Shown: positions 1 to 8,737 of the stretch, piece by piece
How positions within the stretch are numbered: position 1 is the stretch's first letter
Layout: every line of letters starts with the position of its first letter
Source of the DNA: Gracilibacillus timonensis
GTDB taxonomy: Bacteria > Bacillota > Bacilli > Bacillales > Amphibacillaceae
Direction: 5' to 3'
DNA length: 64,000 bases
Assembly: GCF_900086715.1 (NCBI RefSeq)
Contig: NZ_FLKH01000010.1
Coordinates: 496,001-560,000, forward strand
The notes under the pieces: generated by a model
What the model saw: only the letters and a program-made list of their open reading frames with translations
Database searches by the model: none
Told to the model about the DNA's origin: nothing
Translations under genes and position numbers: made by a program

Positions 1-999
1 TATGTGATCATTAACGTGATTTCCTCTTGGATTTTCTTAATAGCGATTGGTTATCTCTATGGAAGCATGGGGACACTCAACTTTGCACATCTATCAGAGC
101 GTATAGCAGAGCAGGGACAAACACCTATTATTACGGTGATTGCCACAGTATTTCTTACGGTGTTTGCCCTTAAGGCTGGATTATTTCTTTATTTCTGGTT
201 ACCCGGCTCTTATGCCATCCCGTCTCCTGCTATCGCTGCCTTATTCGGGGCATTGTTAACAAAAGTCGGTATCTACGCCATGTTCCGTACGTTTACATTA
301 TTATTTTATCATGAGCCAGCGATCACCCATACTATCATCGGCGTATTAGCTGCTCTTACATTGATCGGTGGCAGCGTTGGGGCAATTGCTTATAAGGACA
401 TCCGCCTTATTGCTTCCTATAACGTGGTCATTGCGGTTGGATTTATTCTCGTCGGTTTATCTATCTCAACTCAAGTGGCAATCGAGGGAGCATTGTACTA
501 TTTGGTACACGATATGCTGGTCAAGGCTTTATTATTTCTTTTAGCTGGGATGATGATTGCCGTTACCAAAGAAACCAAGATCGATCAAATGAGTGGCTTG
601 ATCAGAAACTACCCCGTGATGGGCTGGATGTTCTTCATTGTTACTCTGTCTCTTGCCGGAATCCCCCCGTTAAGTGGTTTTATCGGGAAAGTATTAATTG
701 GCGAAGGGACATTACAAGCAGAATCTTACATTTTACTAGCTCTAGCCTTCCTTTCCAGTATTTTCGTCTTGTATTCACTAATGCGAGTGTTCCTCACCAG
801 TTTTTGGGGAGAAACCATGATCAGTACCGACGAAGAAATACCCATGAAAAAAGGGTGGCTGATTCCTTGTGCAATCCTGACGGTTGGTACGATTGCCCTT
901 GGATTAGGCAGTGAGAGTATATCGCTATATATTCAGGATGCCGCAGAAGTGTTAACAGAACCGCAACGGTACATCGACGCTATTTTAACGGACAAGTAA
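1..999 (+). CDS. mrpD: Mrp Na+/H+ antiporter subunit D (3' part)
   Basis: This is the C-terminal part of the MrpD/ShaD membrane subunit, which belongs to the same superfamily as the proton-pumping subunits of complex I. The frame is open at base 1, so the real start lies left of the window; the GTG at base 4 is internal. About 330 residues are visible, made mostly of hydrophobic helices. The stretch VHDMLVKALLFLLAG carries the conserved membrane-embedded lysine of this family, and a later LAGIPPLSGF loop is also typical. It is followed after 16 bp by mrpE, then mrpF and mrpG, the usual mrp order. The complex exports Na+ for pH and salt homeostasis. Family assignment is firm. Confidence 0.95.
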   Translation, partial: YVIINVISSWIFLIAIGYLYGSMGTLNFAHLSERIAEQGQTPIITVIATVFLTVFALKAGLFLYFWLPGSYAIPSPAIAALFGALLTKVGIYAMFRTFTLLFYHEPAITHTIIGVLAALTLIGGSVGAIAYKDIRLIASYNVVIAVGFILVGLSISTQVAIEGALYYLVHDMLVKALLFLLAGMMIAVTKETKIDQMSGLIRNYPVMGWMFFIVTLSLAGIPPLSGFIGKVLIGEGTLQAESYILLALAFLSSIFVLYSLMRVFLTSFWGETMISTDEEIPMKKGWLIPCAILTVGTIALGLGSESISLYIQDAAEVLTEPQRYIDAILTDK

Positions 1000-1015
1000 A
1001 GGATGTGAATAACCT

Positions 1016-1498
1016 ATGCCTGCTCAATTTCTAATCAATATGTTTATCGCCTTATTATGGACTTTAATTAGCGATGAAGAAGAATTACGTTTTACTACCT
1101 TCGTTGCAGGGTACCTAGTAGGGATTGTGATTGTCTTTTTAATGCATCGCTTTTTTGGCCAACGTTTTTATTTAGCAAAATTCTTTGCTCTTGTGAAGCT
1201 GCTTCTCATTTATAGTCGTGAATTAATACTGTCAACAAAACTGGTAGTTGGTCATATTTTACGCCCGAAAATTAATATCAAACCTGGACTGTTCAAATAC
1301 GAAACAGACTTAAGAGGAGACTGGGAAATAACGGCCTTGGCCCTGCTCCTGATGCTGACACCAGGTTCTGTAGTAGTAGAGGTAACCCATGAGGGGGATG
1401 GTTTTTATATTCATGCCATGGACGTGGAACAATCAAAAGAAATGTTGATTCGCTCGCTAAAAAACTTTGAAAAAGCGATTCTGGAGGTGACAAGATAA
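1016..1498 (+). CDS. mrpE: Mrp Na+/H+ antiporter subunit E
   Basis: This 160-residue membrane protein has two or three hydrophobic helices in its first 75 residues and a soluble C-terminal domain. The signature LLLMLTPGSVVVEV segment near residue 110 is characteristic of MrpE. A GGATGTGA ribosome site precedes the ATG. Its TAA stop shares one base with the ATG of mrpF (TAATG), which indicates translational coupling. MrpE is a small accessory subunit of the hetero-oligomeric Mrp complex in the cytoplasmic membrane. Length is normal for the family. Confidence 0.95.
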   Translation: MPAQFLINMFIALLWTLISDEEELRFTTFVAGYLVGIVIVFLMHRFFGQRFYLAKFFALVKLLLIYSRELILSTKLVVGHILRPKINIKPGLFKYETDLRGDWEITALALLLMLTPGSVVVEVTHEGDGFYIHAMDVEQSKEMLIRSLKNFEKAILEVTR

Positions 1499-1782
1499 TG
1501 ATCGAATGGATGCTTACTGCTGCTCTTACCATCTATGGATTGGCTATTGCTATCAGTACAGTCCGCATTATTATCGGCCCCAGCCTGCCTGATCGGATTG
1601 TGGCCTTGGATATGATTGGTGTGATGCTTGTCTCTTGTATTGCGATTGTGTCCGTTATGTACGGAACAACCGCCTTCCTTGAGGTCATTCTGATATTGGC
1701 TATTCTGGCATTTATTAGTACGATTGCCTTCTCCAAATATATTGAGAGGGGGACGATCATTGACTATCGGAGGAACGATTGA
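1498..1782 (+). CDS. mrpF: Mrp Na+/H+ antiporter subunit F
   Basis: This 94-residue protein has three predicted transmembrane helices, the usual size and topology of MrpF. The GPSLPDRIVALD loop between helix 1 and helix 2 is the family hallmark. Its start overlaps the mrpE stop by one base, and its last 23 bases overlap the beginning of mrpG in another frame. It works as part of the Mrp antiporter complex. Confidence 0.95.
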   Translation: MIEWMLTAALTIYGLAIAISTVRIIIGPSLPDRIVALDMIGVMLVSCIAIVSVMYGTTAFLEVILILAILAFISTIAFSKYIERGTIIDYRRND

Positions 1783-2194
1783 GTTTATTGCTGCCTTTCT
1801 TGTTTTAGCTGGTGCGATCATGGCTCTGATTAGTGCTATTGGGATTATTCGTTTTCCGGACGTTTACACCAGATCCCATGCTGGAACCAAAAGTTCTACT
1901 TTAGCAGTATTACTCACATTGCTTGGAGCATTTATTCATATTGCAGCGGAACAAGGTTTCTATAGTGTGAGACTGTTACTAGGAATCGTCTTTGTTTTCT
2001 TAACCGCTCCTGTCGCAGGTCATGTTATTATTCGTGCAGCTTATCGTGCCCAAGTAAAGATGTCGGATACAACGGTAGAAGATGAGTTAAAACAAGAGGT
2101 AGAACGAATGAAGAAGAATGCCGAAGCGGATCGGAATGAACGAGGAGAGATTATAAATGAGGAACAAAAAGAAGAAAAAGAACAACAACAATAG
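1760..2194 (+). CDS. mrpG: Mrp Na+/H+ antiporter subunit G
   Basis: MrpG, about 144 residues, with three transmembrane helices followed by a charged C-terminal tail rich in Glu, Lys and Gln. The IGIIRFPDVYTRSHA motif after the first helix is diagnostic. I chose the TTG at 1760, not an upstream in-frame TTG at 1724, because a GAGAGGGGG ribosome site sits just before it and the protein then begins with the usual membrane helix. It overlaps the mrpF end by 23 bases. This is the last gene of the operon; a hairpin terminator follows. Confidence 0.93.
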   Translation: MTIGGTIEFIAAFLVLAGAIMALISAIGIIRFPDVYTRSHAGTKSSTLAVLLTLLGAFIHIAAEQGFYSVRLLLGIVFVFLTAPVAGHVIIRAAYRAQVKMSDTTVEDELKQEVERMKKNAEADRNERGEIINEEQKEEKEQQQ

Positions 2195-2196
2195 CG

Positions 2197-2231
2197 AAGG
2201 ACCCATCAGCGTAACATTGACGGGTCCTTCC
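2197..2231. terminator. Bidirectional terminator between mrpG and the DUF1002 gene
   Basis: Inverted repeat with arms AAGGACCCATCA and TGACGGGTCCTT around a loop of about 10 bases, placed between two convergent genes. It can serve both strands. Confidence 0.7.
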
Positions 2232-2238
2232 AGCTAAA

Positions 2239-3147
2239 TTAGTTAAACAGTCCCTTAATCGAATCCAATAATCCCTCAAAGAAATTCTTTACTTCTTGCC
2301 AGAATCCTTCTGTATCAGTTCCTGTCACTTCATCCAGCTTGCCTTTTATGTCACCAATAATACCTTCTAGTTGTTCGCTAACCTTTCCGAAATCAATATC
2401 CAGATTACGCATTTTTTCAAAAAGATTGGTCAACATCTCGCGGTCTTCCGGACTCAATTCGATATTTAGTTGTTCCAACTGTTCACTTACGATTCGCTCC
2501 ACATCTTCTTTTGTCGCTGGGTTTTGTTCCGCTATTTGCTGCTTAATCTCACTTAATAGCTGGGTGACCTTTTCTTGGTCGATGCCCGACTCTTCTGACA
2601 AATCGGTTGCCACATCTAATTCTTCATTGGCCACTTCCATGCGCTCTTCATCTAATGCTTCCCCTTCCACATTAAATGCCTTATAGATACCTGTAAGTGC
2701 GGAATGACCTGTCACCCTAAGCGGTGAAGCTACCTCGACAAGGGCATTCTCCACTCCAGCGGTTAATAAAGCATTGGCATACATTTCATTGGTCACCTGA
2801 GTGATATTATCTGGTGTGACGATATTAACCACTACTCCATGCCCTTCATTTTTCCGAGTAATCAGGGCAGAGGAATACATATTAGAGCTTGGATCTCCAC
2901 CAATAAAGTTCACTAAGTCTTGCGCTGTTACGATATATTCATCCACTTGTTCTGGATCAGTTGCATTTAAGGTTGTTCTGACCTTGTCCTTATCCTGATC
3001 TGATAAAGCTTCACCAAGAACCAGCTTTGGTTTACCATTTTTCTCATCAATTACATCCCCATTGTTTCCTGTACTTGCTAACACAGCTGGGGAGAAGACT
3101 AGTCCAATAAACATTATGGCAATAAGCATCCATGTTATTTTCTTCAT
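2239..3147 (-). CDS. DUF1002 (YpuA-like) exported protein
   Basis: This roughly 302-residue protein resembles the DUF1002 family (B. subtilis YpuA), whose function is unknown. It begins with a signal peptide (MKKITWMLIAIMFIGLVFSP followed by an A-A-type cleavage region). The N-terminal segment VLGEALSDQDKDKVR and the later VASPLRVTGHSALTGIYKAF are typical of the family. The last third is acidic and helical. The start at 3147 is preferred to an upstream ATG at 3168, because the AAAAGGAG ribosome site lies between the two. It converges on mrpG. Role in the cell envelope is inference. Confidence 0.85.
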   Translation of the reverse strand: MKKITWMLIAIMFIGLVFSPAVLASTGNNGDVIDEKNGKPKLVLGEALSDQDKDKVRTTLNATDPEQVDEYIVTAQDLVNFIGGDPSSNMYSSALITRKNEGHGVVVNIVTPDNITQVTNEMYANALLTAGVENALVEVASPLRVTGHSALTGIYKAFNVEGEALDEERMEVANEELDVATDLSEESGIDQEKVTQLLSEIKQQIAEQNPATKEDVERIVSEQLEQLNIELSPEDREMLTNLFEKMRNLDIDFGKVSEQLEGIIGDIKGKLDEVTGTDTEGFWQEVKNFFEGLLDSIKGLFN

Positions 3148-3421
3148 TGTTTTTCTCCTTTTCGTCATGATACTTACAGATACATTATGCTTGATTTTAT
3201 GTTCAAAGGAAAGGATTATTCGTTATTTTCTTTCGTTTTTCCACATATTTATTTTGAAAAGAAGCGGTATGATTACATAATATATAAGTTGAACTTATAT
3301 AGGCTACATATTATTTTACCTTTTAGCGTCGATAGACTTGACTAAAGAACAAATGTTTGGTATTATGTTATTAGAATTTCACCTTAGTAACTTACCCCAT
3401 TACATGAAAAGGAGTGCTCCC

Positions 3422-4699
3422 ATGCTTTCTACCTCGCAAACGACTTCTTATCATTTACTCTCAACCACTAATCAAATGATAACTGAAGACCTTGACAATT
3501 ATGAAGAAAGGCAATATTATCAATCGCTCTATCAGATGGGTGAACATGAATTAATGGACCTAAAGGTTGATTACGCCTTCAAACAACTTTTTGGCAGCGA
3601 GAAAAATAAAGAAATCACTCGCAGTTTTTTGAATGGTTTTTTGTTGAAATCAGGTAAAGGCCCGATTCAAAGTCTAACATTTAAAAACGTAGAAATTTCC
3701 CGAGAATATGAAAATGATAAAGCAGCACGCCTCGATTTATTGATTGAAACCGCAAATAATGAGAAGATTAATGTAGAAATACAGTTTGCTAATCAGTATA
3801 ATATGGTTAAACGTACGTTATATTATTGGGCTCGAATCTACGAACAACCTCTAACGAAAGCGCAGGAATATGATGTATTGCAACCAGTCCTCACCATTAA
3901 CATTATGAATTTCAACTTATTTGAAGATGTACCTGATTATCATACTGTATATCAGCTACTCGAACGTCGCATGCACATACCATTAACCGATTTAATCGAA
4001 TGTCATTTTGTTGAAATGCCGAAATTAATCAAAGCTTGGGAAGAAAAAGCACTGGACCCGAAAGAAGATCCCCTAACACGGTGGCTGTTATTGCTTGGGT
4101 CCGTAGATAAGCGGCGTAATAAATTTCATGAAGATATCTTTCAAGAATTGGAGGAATTGGCAATGAATGATCAAACATTACAAGACGCCATGGACAACTG
4201 GAATGAGTTAAGCCAGACGGAGGAGCAAAGGTTAAGGTATGAAGCCAGACTCAAGAACCTCCTCGATGAACAATCGCGTCAACGCAGCATGGAGCGAAAA
4301 GCCGAACAGATCCGCCAAAGAGAAGAGCAGATTAAACAAAGAGAAAAGAAGGTCGTGCAAAGAGAAGATAGGATTGAACAAAGAGAAGATAAGATCGTAC
4401 AAAAAGAAGATAGGATCGAACAAAGAGAAGATAAGATTGTACAAAGAGAAGACCGGCTTAAACAAAAGCAAGAAGCATTAAAACAGAAGCAAGAATTGAT
4501 AGATCAGAAACAAGAGACGGTAACTGACCAAAGAAACAAACTGGAGCAACAAACACAAAAAGCTACTGTCTCTGAAATTGCCCGCCAATTGCTTCGACAA
4601 GGTCTAGAAATCGGCCTCATTTCCGAAAGCACAGGGTTATCTATTACCGAGATTAGCATGCTCCAACAAGAACTAGATAATGAGCGAAACAAAAACTAG
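3422..4699 (+). CDS. Rpn/PD-(D/E)XK nuclease-type putative transposase with coiled coil
   Basis: About 425 residues. The N-terminal 260 residues match the Rpn family (recombination-promoting nuclease, formerly transposase_31/PDDEXK_2): the segment DYAFKQLFGSEKNKE, then ARLDLLIE and KINVEIQFAN, give the D...ExQ-type nuclease core. From about residue 295 to 380 there is a long coiled coil built of 7-residue units of the QREDxIx type, followed by a short HTH-like tail (SEIARQLLRQGLEIGLISESTGLS). The start at ATG 3422 has an AAAAGGAGTG site; an upstream in-frame TTG at 3338 has none. It stands alone, not in an operon. Rpn proteins are linked to RecA-independent recombination, but many copies are of unknown role. 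Confidence 0.88.
   Translation: MLSTSQTTSYHLLSTTNQMITEDLDNYEERQYYQSLYQMGEHELMDLKVDYAFKQLFGSEKNKEITRSFLNGFLLKSGKGPIQSLTFKNVEISREYENDKAARLDLLIETANNEKINVEIQFANQYNMVKRTLYYWARIYEQPLTKAQEYDVLQPVLTINIMNFNLFEDVPDYHTVYQLLERRMHIPLTDLIECHFVEMPKLIKAWEEKALDPKEDPLTRWLLLLGSVDKRRNKFHEDIFQELEELAMNDQTLQDAMDNWNELSQTEEQRLRYEARLKNLLDEQSRQRSMERKAEQIRQREEQIKQREKKVVQREDRIEQREDKIVQKEDRIEQREDKIVQREDRLKQKQEALKQKQELIDQKQETVTDQRNKLEQQTQKATVSEIARQLLRQGLEIGLISESTGLSITEISMLQQELDNERNKN
4364..4447 (+). repeat. Two tandem 42-bp units inside the Rpn gene
   Basis: Units 4364-4405 and 4406-4447 are near-identical and each encodes 14 residues (two heptads). They sit within a longer run of degenerate 21-bp units covering about 4310-4480 and make up the coiled coil. 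Confidence 0.85.
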
Positions 4700-4733
4700 C
4701 CCTTCAACCATCCATCAACTGGCAAGGGCTAGT
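4695..4733. terminator. Bidirectional terminator after the Rpn gene
   Basis: Arms ACTAGCCCTT and AAGGGCTAGT enclose a loop of about 19 bases. The left arm overlaps the stop codon of the Rpn gene. The hairpin lies between two convergent genes. Confidence 0.6.
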
Positions 4734-4749
4734 ACACACAATGGATCTA

Positions 4750-5127
4750 TTATTTTTTCACAATGGCATCCATTTCCACGCCCACACCTTTTGGCAGCTG
4801 GCTTACTTCTACAGTCGCACGAGCTGGGTATGGTTCTTGCAGAAATTTGGCATACGCCTCATTAATAGTTGCAAAATCCGCCATATTGGTGATATAAATC
4901 GTGAACTTCACCACTTGTGAGAAAGAAGCTCCCGCCTCGGTTAAGATGGCTTCTAAGTTTTTCATCACTTGATCGGTTTGAGTCGCAATATCACCCTCCA
5001 CTACTTCCATCGTTTCGGGATCGAGCGGAATCTGTCCAGAAACAAATAACAAATCTCCCGCGTCTATTGCCTGTGAATAAGGACCAATTGCTTGCGGTGC
5101 CCTATCTGTATGAATTGCCTTTACCAT
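4750..5127 (-). CDS. ridA: RidA/YjgF family enamine/imine deaminase
   Basis: A 125-residue RidA-type protein (B. subtilis YabJ group), which hydrolyses reactive enamine/imine intermediates formed by PLP enzymes. Visible signatures are the N-terminal AIGPYSQAI segment, LFVSGQIPLDP and the C-terminal PARATVEVSQLPKGVGVEMDAI with the conserved arginine. I chose ATG 5127 (MVKAIHT) because the upstream ATG at 5160 adds non-family residues, and a GAGAGG site precedes 5127. It is divergent from yjbQ with a short shared spacer of about 100 bp. Confidence 0.92.
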   Translation of the reverse strand: MVKAIHTDRAPQAIGPYSQAIDAGDLLFVSGQIPLDPETMEVVEGDIATQTDQVMKNLEAILTEAGASFSQVVKFTIYITNMADFATINEAYAKFLQEPYPARATVEVSQLPKGVGVEMDAIVKK

Positions 5128-5229
5128 ATCTATCGCATCCTCTCTTAAAAAGTACTCCATAAAATTTTAACATACTTTTGATTTCTAGTAGAATAATAAT
5201 AACACTACTTTTTACAAAGGATGATAGAT

Positions 5230-5631
5230 ATGGAACAAACTTTTCCGTTACGCACCAAACATCATGATGAGATGATTGATATCACAGCAGAAGTGCAACG
5301 TTATGTACGTGAGCAAGAGATCAATGATGGGATAGTGATTGTCTCTTCCCTTCACACCACTGCTGGAATCACCGTTAATGAAAATGCCGATCCCGATGTC
5401 AAAACCGATTTTCTCAGACGATTGCGTGAAGTCTATCCATGGGAGCATCCAGAAGATTTACACATGGAAGGCAATACAGCAGCCCATTTAAAAGTAAGCA
5501 CAGTGGGACATAACCAAACCATCATCATAACTGATGGACAGTTATTGCTAGGCACTTGGCAAGGAATCTACTTTTGTGAATTTGATGGACCACGCCAGCG
5601 TAAGTTTCATCTTAACGTTATCGAAGGGTAA
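5230..5631 (+). CDS. YjbQ/UPF0047 family protein
   Basis: About 133 residues, the usual length for the YjbQ (UPF0047) family. The conserved segments [19 protein letters not shown] and [18 protein letters not shown], then [16 protein letters not shown], are all present. Some members have weak thiamine-phosphate synthase activity; the physiological role is unsettled. The start at 5230 is preferred because AAAGGATG lies just before it; the in-frame ATG at 5221 falls inside that site. Confidence 0.9.
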   Translation: MEQTFPLRTKHHDEMIDITAEVQRYVREQEINDGIVIVSSLHTTAGITVNENADPDVKTDFLRRLREVYPWEHPEDLHMEGNTAAHLKVSTVGHNQTIIITDGQLLLGTWQGIYFCEFDGPRQRKFHLNVIEG

Positions 5632-5638
5632 AACTTAA

Positions 5639-5673
5639 AAGCTGTCCTAGCCTCATTGTGGCTAGGACAGCTT
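5639..5673. terminator. Bidirectional terminator between yjbQ-like gene and uxaC
   Basis: Perfect 14-bp arms (AAGCTGTCCTAGCC and its complement) enclose a 7-base loop, with A-rich and T-containing flanks. It lies between two convergent genes. Confidence 0.8.
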
Positions 5674-5684
5674 CTCACCAAATT

Positions 5685-7085
5685 TTAAAAAGGAAAATAT
5701 TCTTTTGCGTTATAATACGAAATATCCCTGACAATCTTGGCCAATGTCTCCTCATCATTCGGATATTCACCATTTTCCACCCATTCACCGACCAAATTAC
5801 ACATAATCCGGCGGAAATATTCATGGCGTGTATACGATAAAAAGCTTCTGGAATCAGTCAGCATTCCAACAAACTGACTAAACACACCAATATCAGCCAA
5901 CGTCTCCATTTGGTTTATCATCCCTAATCTAGTGTCGTTAAACCACCAAGCAGTACCTAGCTGTATTTTCCCTGGTATTCCGCCGCCTTGGAAACTACCA
6001 ATAATCGTAGCAATCGTCACATTATCCCGAGGGTTTAAGGAATATAGAATGGTTTTTGGTAACGAATCAGACCGTTCTAGTGAATCTAGTAATCTTACTA
6101 ACGACTGAGCCAATAACTGATCATTCATCGAATCGAAGCCTGTATCCGGACCAATCTTTTCAAACATACGCTGGTTATTATTCCGGTGAGCATTCATATG
6201 ATATTGCATTACCCAGCCTTTTTCATGGTATGCTTTGCCTAAAAAGGTGAGCAAATACGACTTATATTGTTTTTCCTCTTGCTCGGAAACTTTTTCACCA
6301 TTCCATGCTTTAGCAAAAATAACCGCTACTTCCTCTTCTGTTGCCTCTTCGTATACGACGGTATTTAAGGCATGGTCCGAGACACGTCCGCCGTGTTCAT
6401 GGAAGAAATCAATCCGTTGTTGCAACGCCTGGAGCAAGTCAGTGAATTGTGTAATCGATAAGTTTGCTGCTGCTTCCAGCTCTTTCACCCAATCTTGGAA
6501 TCCATCCTGGTTGATCTCTAAACCTTTATCCGGACGATAACTTGGTAATACCTTGACTTGGAACGACGGATCATCGGCAATCTTCTGGTGATACGCTAAA
6601 GAATCCGTGGGGTCATCGGTTGTACAAACTACTTCTACCCCTGAATTCACGATAAAATCGCGGACATTCCAGTCTCCGCTGGTTAGTTGTTCATTCACCT
6701 TCTTCCAAATACTCGGCGCCGTGCTTTCATTTAAAGACTCCTCCACGCCAAAGTAACGCTTCAACTCCAAGTGGGTCCAATGATAAAGTGGGTTACCTAT
6801 TAATTGTGGCACCGTCCTAGCCCAAGCTAGAAATTTATCATAATCCGAAGCGTCACCCGTCACATATTTTTCTTCCACACCATTGGCACGCATCGCCCGC
6901 CATTTATAATGATCGCCATATAACCAAACCTGAGTGATATTCTCAAATTGGGTATTTTCATATATTTCTTGCGGACTCAAATGACAATGATAGTCAATAA
7001 TCGGTAAATCTTTTGCGTATTGATGATATAGGTGCTCTGCGGTTGCGTTGTGCAATACAAAATTTTCGTCCATAAATGCCTTCAT
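5685..7085 (-). CDS. uxaC: Glucuronate (uronate) isomerase
   Basis: 466 residues, normal for UxaC, a member of the amidohydrolase-type TIM barrels. It converts D-glucuronate to D-fructuronate and D-galacturonate to D-tagaturonate in the cytoplasm. The N-terminal IDYHCHLSPQEI segment carries the metal-binding HxH, and GMLTDSRSFLSYTRHEYFRR near the C terminus is a family signature. It starts 23 bp after the uxaE stop, so the two are very likely cotranscribed. Regulation is expected from the LacI-type operator and cre site upstream of uxaE. Confidence 0.96.
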   Translation of the reverse strand: MKAFMDENFVLHNATAEHLYHQYAKDLPIIDYHCHLSPQEIYENTQFENITQVWLYGDHYKWRAMRANGVEEKYVTGDASDYDKFLAWARTVPQLIGNPLYHWTHLELKRYFGVEESLNESTAPSIWKKVNEQLTSGDWNVRDFIVNSGVEVVCTTDDPTDSLAYHQKIADDPSFQVKVLPSYRPDKGLEINQDGFQDWVKELEAAANLSITQFTDLLQALQQRIDFFHEHGGRVSDHALNTVVYEEATEEEVAVIFAKAWNGEKVSEQEEKQYKSYLLTFLGKAYHEKGWVMQYHMNAHRNNNQRMFEKIGPDTGFDSMNDQLLAQSLVRLLDSLERSDSLPKTILYSLNPRDNVTIATIIGSFQGGGIPGKIQLGTAWWFNDTRLGMINQMETLADIGVFSQFVGMLTDSRSFLSYTRHEYFRRIMCNLVGEWVENGEYPNDEETLAKIVRDISYYNAKEYFPF

Positions 7086-7108
7086 TGTATCCCTGCTTTC
7101 TATAAAAA

Positions 7109-8599
7109 TTATATATTTAACAAATCAAGATGTCGTCCAATGTGACGAACTAATCCTTGACGATAGGCATCTTCATTTTTCATTAACGTCGTAAAAAATT
7201 CTTCGCGAAACAGATCCTCTCCTGAGTGGTCTTTGGCTGTTAACAGGATGCCATATGTCACATGAAACAACTGTCTGGCGGCATCGTGATCCATATAGGC
7301 AGACAGATCTTGATCTGACGTACTATCTAAATCTGCGATGCTGCTTAAGTCTGGTGTGACATGGTAGTATTGCAATGTTTCTTCAAAATGGTCTTCTGCA
7401 TAACGGTGCATACGACGGTATAACTCAGGATTCAACTGTGCAATGACTCTTACCGCCTCTAACCAGTTCGTTCCTGCCGTCTTGATATGCAACAAGCCTT
7501 CGGTATACTTGCCAATGATCGGGAACGCGCTGAATTTGTCGCTGCCAGAATGAATACTCAACTTGTAACCGAAATGTTTCGCAATCGCTGCATGCTCTTG
7601 CAATTCTTTCTCAAACTGCTCTAAATCTCCAATATAATCGATACCTTTTTGGAATTCTCCACAAAATCTTGGTGCCAGACTTTGCACGGTGACCCCTCGT
7701 CTACGTAATTCTTCGGCGACAAAAAAGTGAGCTTCTGGTGACGTAACAGTTTCTGTCTCATCAATCGAAATCTCAAAGTCAATCGTCTGATCTGCCGTAG
7801 CTATGTATTGATGAAATACATGCTCCATAAAATCAATGGCTGCACCGTATACTAACATATTCTTATACAAACGATCTTCATCAAAGGAAATGTCTATCCC
7901 TTGTACCGCAAACGATTTATTTAAATAGTGGCTGGTAAAATACTCTTTGCGATCAACGGGCAGATTGGCAAATTCCTTATGAATATCTTCTAAAACCATG
8001 TCTTCCACGTCATTACGGATTTGTTCGGAACAATCCAAGGTAAGGAAAGAGAACCCTAATTCCAAAGCATAGGTAATATCCTCTTCTTTTTTAATATGGT
8101 CGGCATCAGCTCCATATCCGTTTTTATAGCCCTCTTGAAACACAGCAAATGTCGCTGCATCTAAAATGTCTGCCATTGTACGGTGTAATAAGGTTAATTC
8201 TCGAATACTCTGCTGGGCCAAAATCGGTTTCACCTGATGTCCTTGTACCGTCTCGATATGACCAGGCGAAGCTACTCCTAAACGGTCACCTAACCCCATC
8301 GTAGCAACCTCCGTACCAAATGCCTGTGGTTTAGTATAAGTGAAAAATTGATTTAATACCTGTGCATTTTCATGGGTTAACGGGCATACCTTCCCCTCTC
8401 CAACAGAGTCTCCTTGCAATGCCTTCAATAAATCACCACTCCCAGCAGCCACCAAATACTTCTCAATGTCTTTTTTTACCATAACGACTGAGGTGTTCCC
8501 TACCTTTTCCAGTGATCGTTCGTATACTTGCACTTCTTCCGTAGTAGCTGGGCGTTTGCCTGCTGTTAATAACTCAACAATAGATTGAAAGTTTTCCAT
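7109..8599 (-). CDS. uxaE: Tagaturonate epimerase family protein (UxaE type)
   Basis: About 496 residues resembling the UxaE/tagaturonate epimerase family described in Thermotoga, which interconverts D-tagaturonate and D-fructuronate. This would let galacturonate join the glucuronate branch without UxaA and UxaB. Segments such as KPQAFGTEVATMGLGDRLG and YGADADHIKKEEDI are what I recognise. The start ATG 8599 has an AAGGGGAG site; an upstream in-frame GTG/ATG at 8629 does not. It is the first gene of uxaE-uxaC and faces a LacI-type regulator. No uxuB, uxuA or kdg genes are in the window, so the route is completed elsewhere. The name rests on remembered family features. Confidence 0.82.
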   Translation of the reverse strand: MENFQSIVELLTAGKRPATTEEVQVYERSLEKVGNTSVVMVKKDIEKYLVAAGSGDLLKALQGDSVGEGKVCPLTHENAQVLNQFFTYTKPQAFGTEVATMGLGDRLGVASPGHIETVQGHQVKPILAQQSIRELTLLHRTMADILDAATFAVFQEGYKNGYGADADHIKKEEDITYALELGFSFLTLDCSEQIRNDVEDMVLEDIHKEFANLPVDRKEYFTSHYLNKSFAVQGIDISFDEDRLYKNMLVYGAAIDFMEHVFHQYIATADQTIDFEISIDETETVTSPEAHFFVAEELRRRGVTVQSLAPRFCGEFQKGIDYIGDLEQFEKELQEHAAIAKHFGYKLSIHSGSDKFSAFPIIGKYTEGLLHIKTAGTNWLEAVRVIAQLNPELYRRMHRYAEDHFEETLQYYHVTPDLSSIADLDSTSDQDLSAYMDHDAARQLFHVTYGILLTAKDHSGEDLFREEFFTTLMKNEDAYRQGLVRHIGRHLDLLNI

Positions 8600-8614
8600 C
8601 TTACTCCCCTTTCT

Positions 8615-8629
8615 TGTTACCGTTTTCAA
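8615..8629 (-). promoter_or_regulatory. cre site (CcpA) in the uxaE leader
   Basis: On the minus strand the bases read TTGAAAACGGTAACA, a perfect match to the cre consensus WTGNAANCGNWNNCW. It lies between the palindromic operator and the uxaE start codon, a position suited to roadblock or promoter-proximal catabolite repression. Confidence 0.8.
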
Positions 8630-8646
8630 TTACGTTGTACTTTTTT

Positions 8647-8662
8647 ATAACAACGTTGTTAT
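8647..8662. promoter_or_regulatory. 16-bp palindromic operator, probably for the LacI-type regulator
   Basis: ATAACAACGTTGTTAT is a perfect palindrome with a central CG, the architecture of LacI-family operators. It lies in the 135-bp spacer between uxaE and the divergent regulator. A partial copy (ACGTTGTA) occurs about 20 bp closer to uxaE. Confidence 0.75.
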
Positions 8663-8737
8663 TTTTATGATATACTATTTATCAATAGAACTCAACCATA
8701 AAATGATAACGGAAATGAAAGCTAAAGGTGATGTATG

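Noticed and set aside
1724-1759. Earlier TTG start for mrpG
   Set aside because: It would add 12 polar residues not seen in MrpG, and the good ribosome site belongs to TTG 1760.
4232-4481. Alternative-frame and antisense frames over the Rpn coiled coil
   Set aside because: They arise from the low-complexity repeat and have no ribosome site or family pattern.
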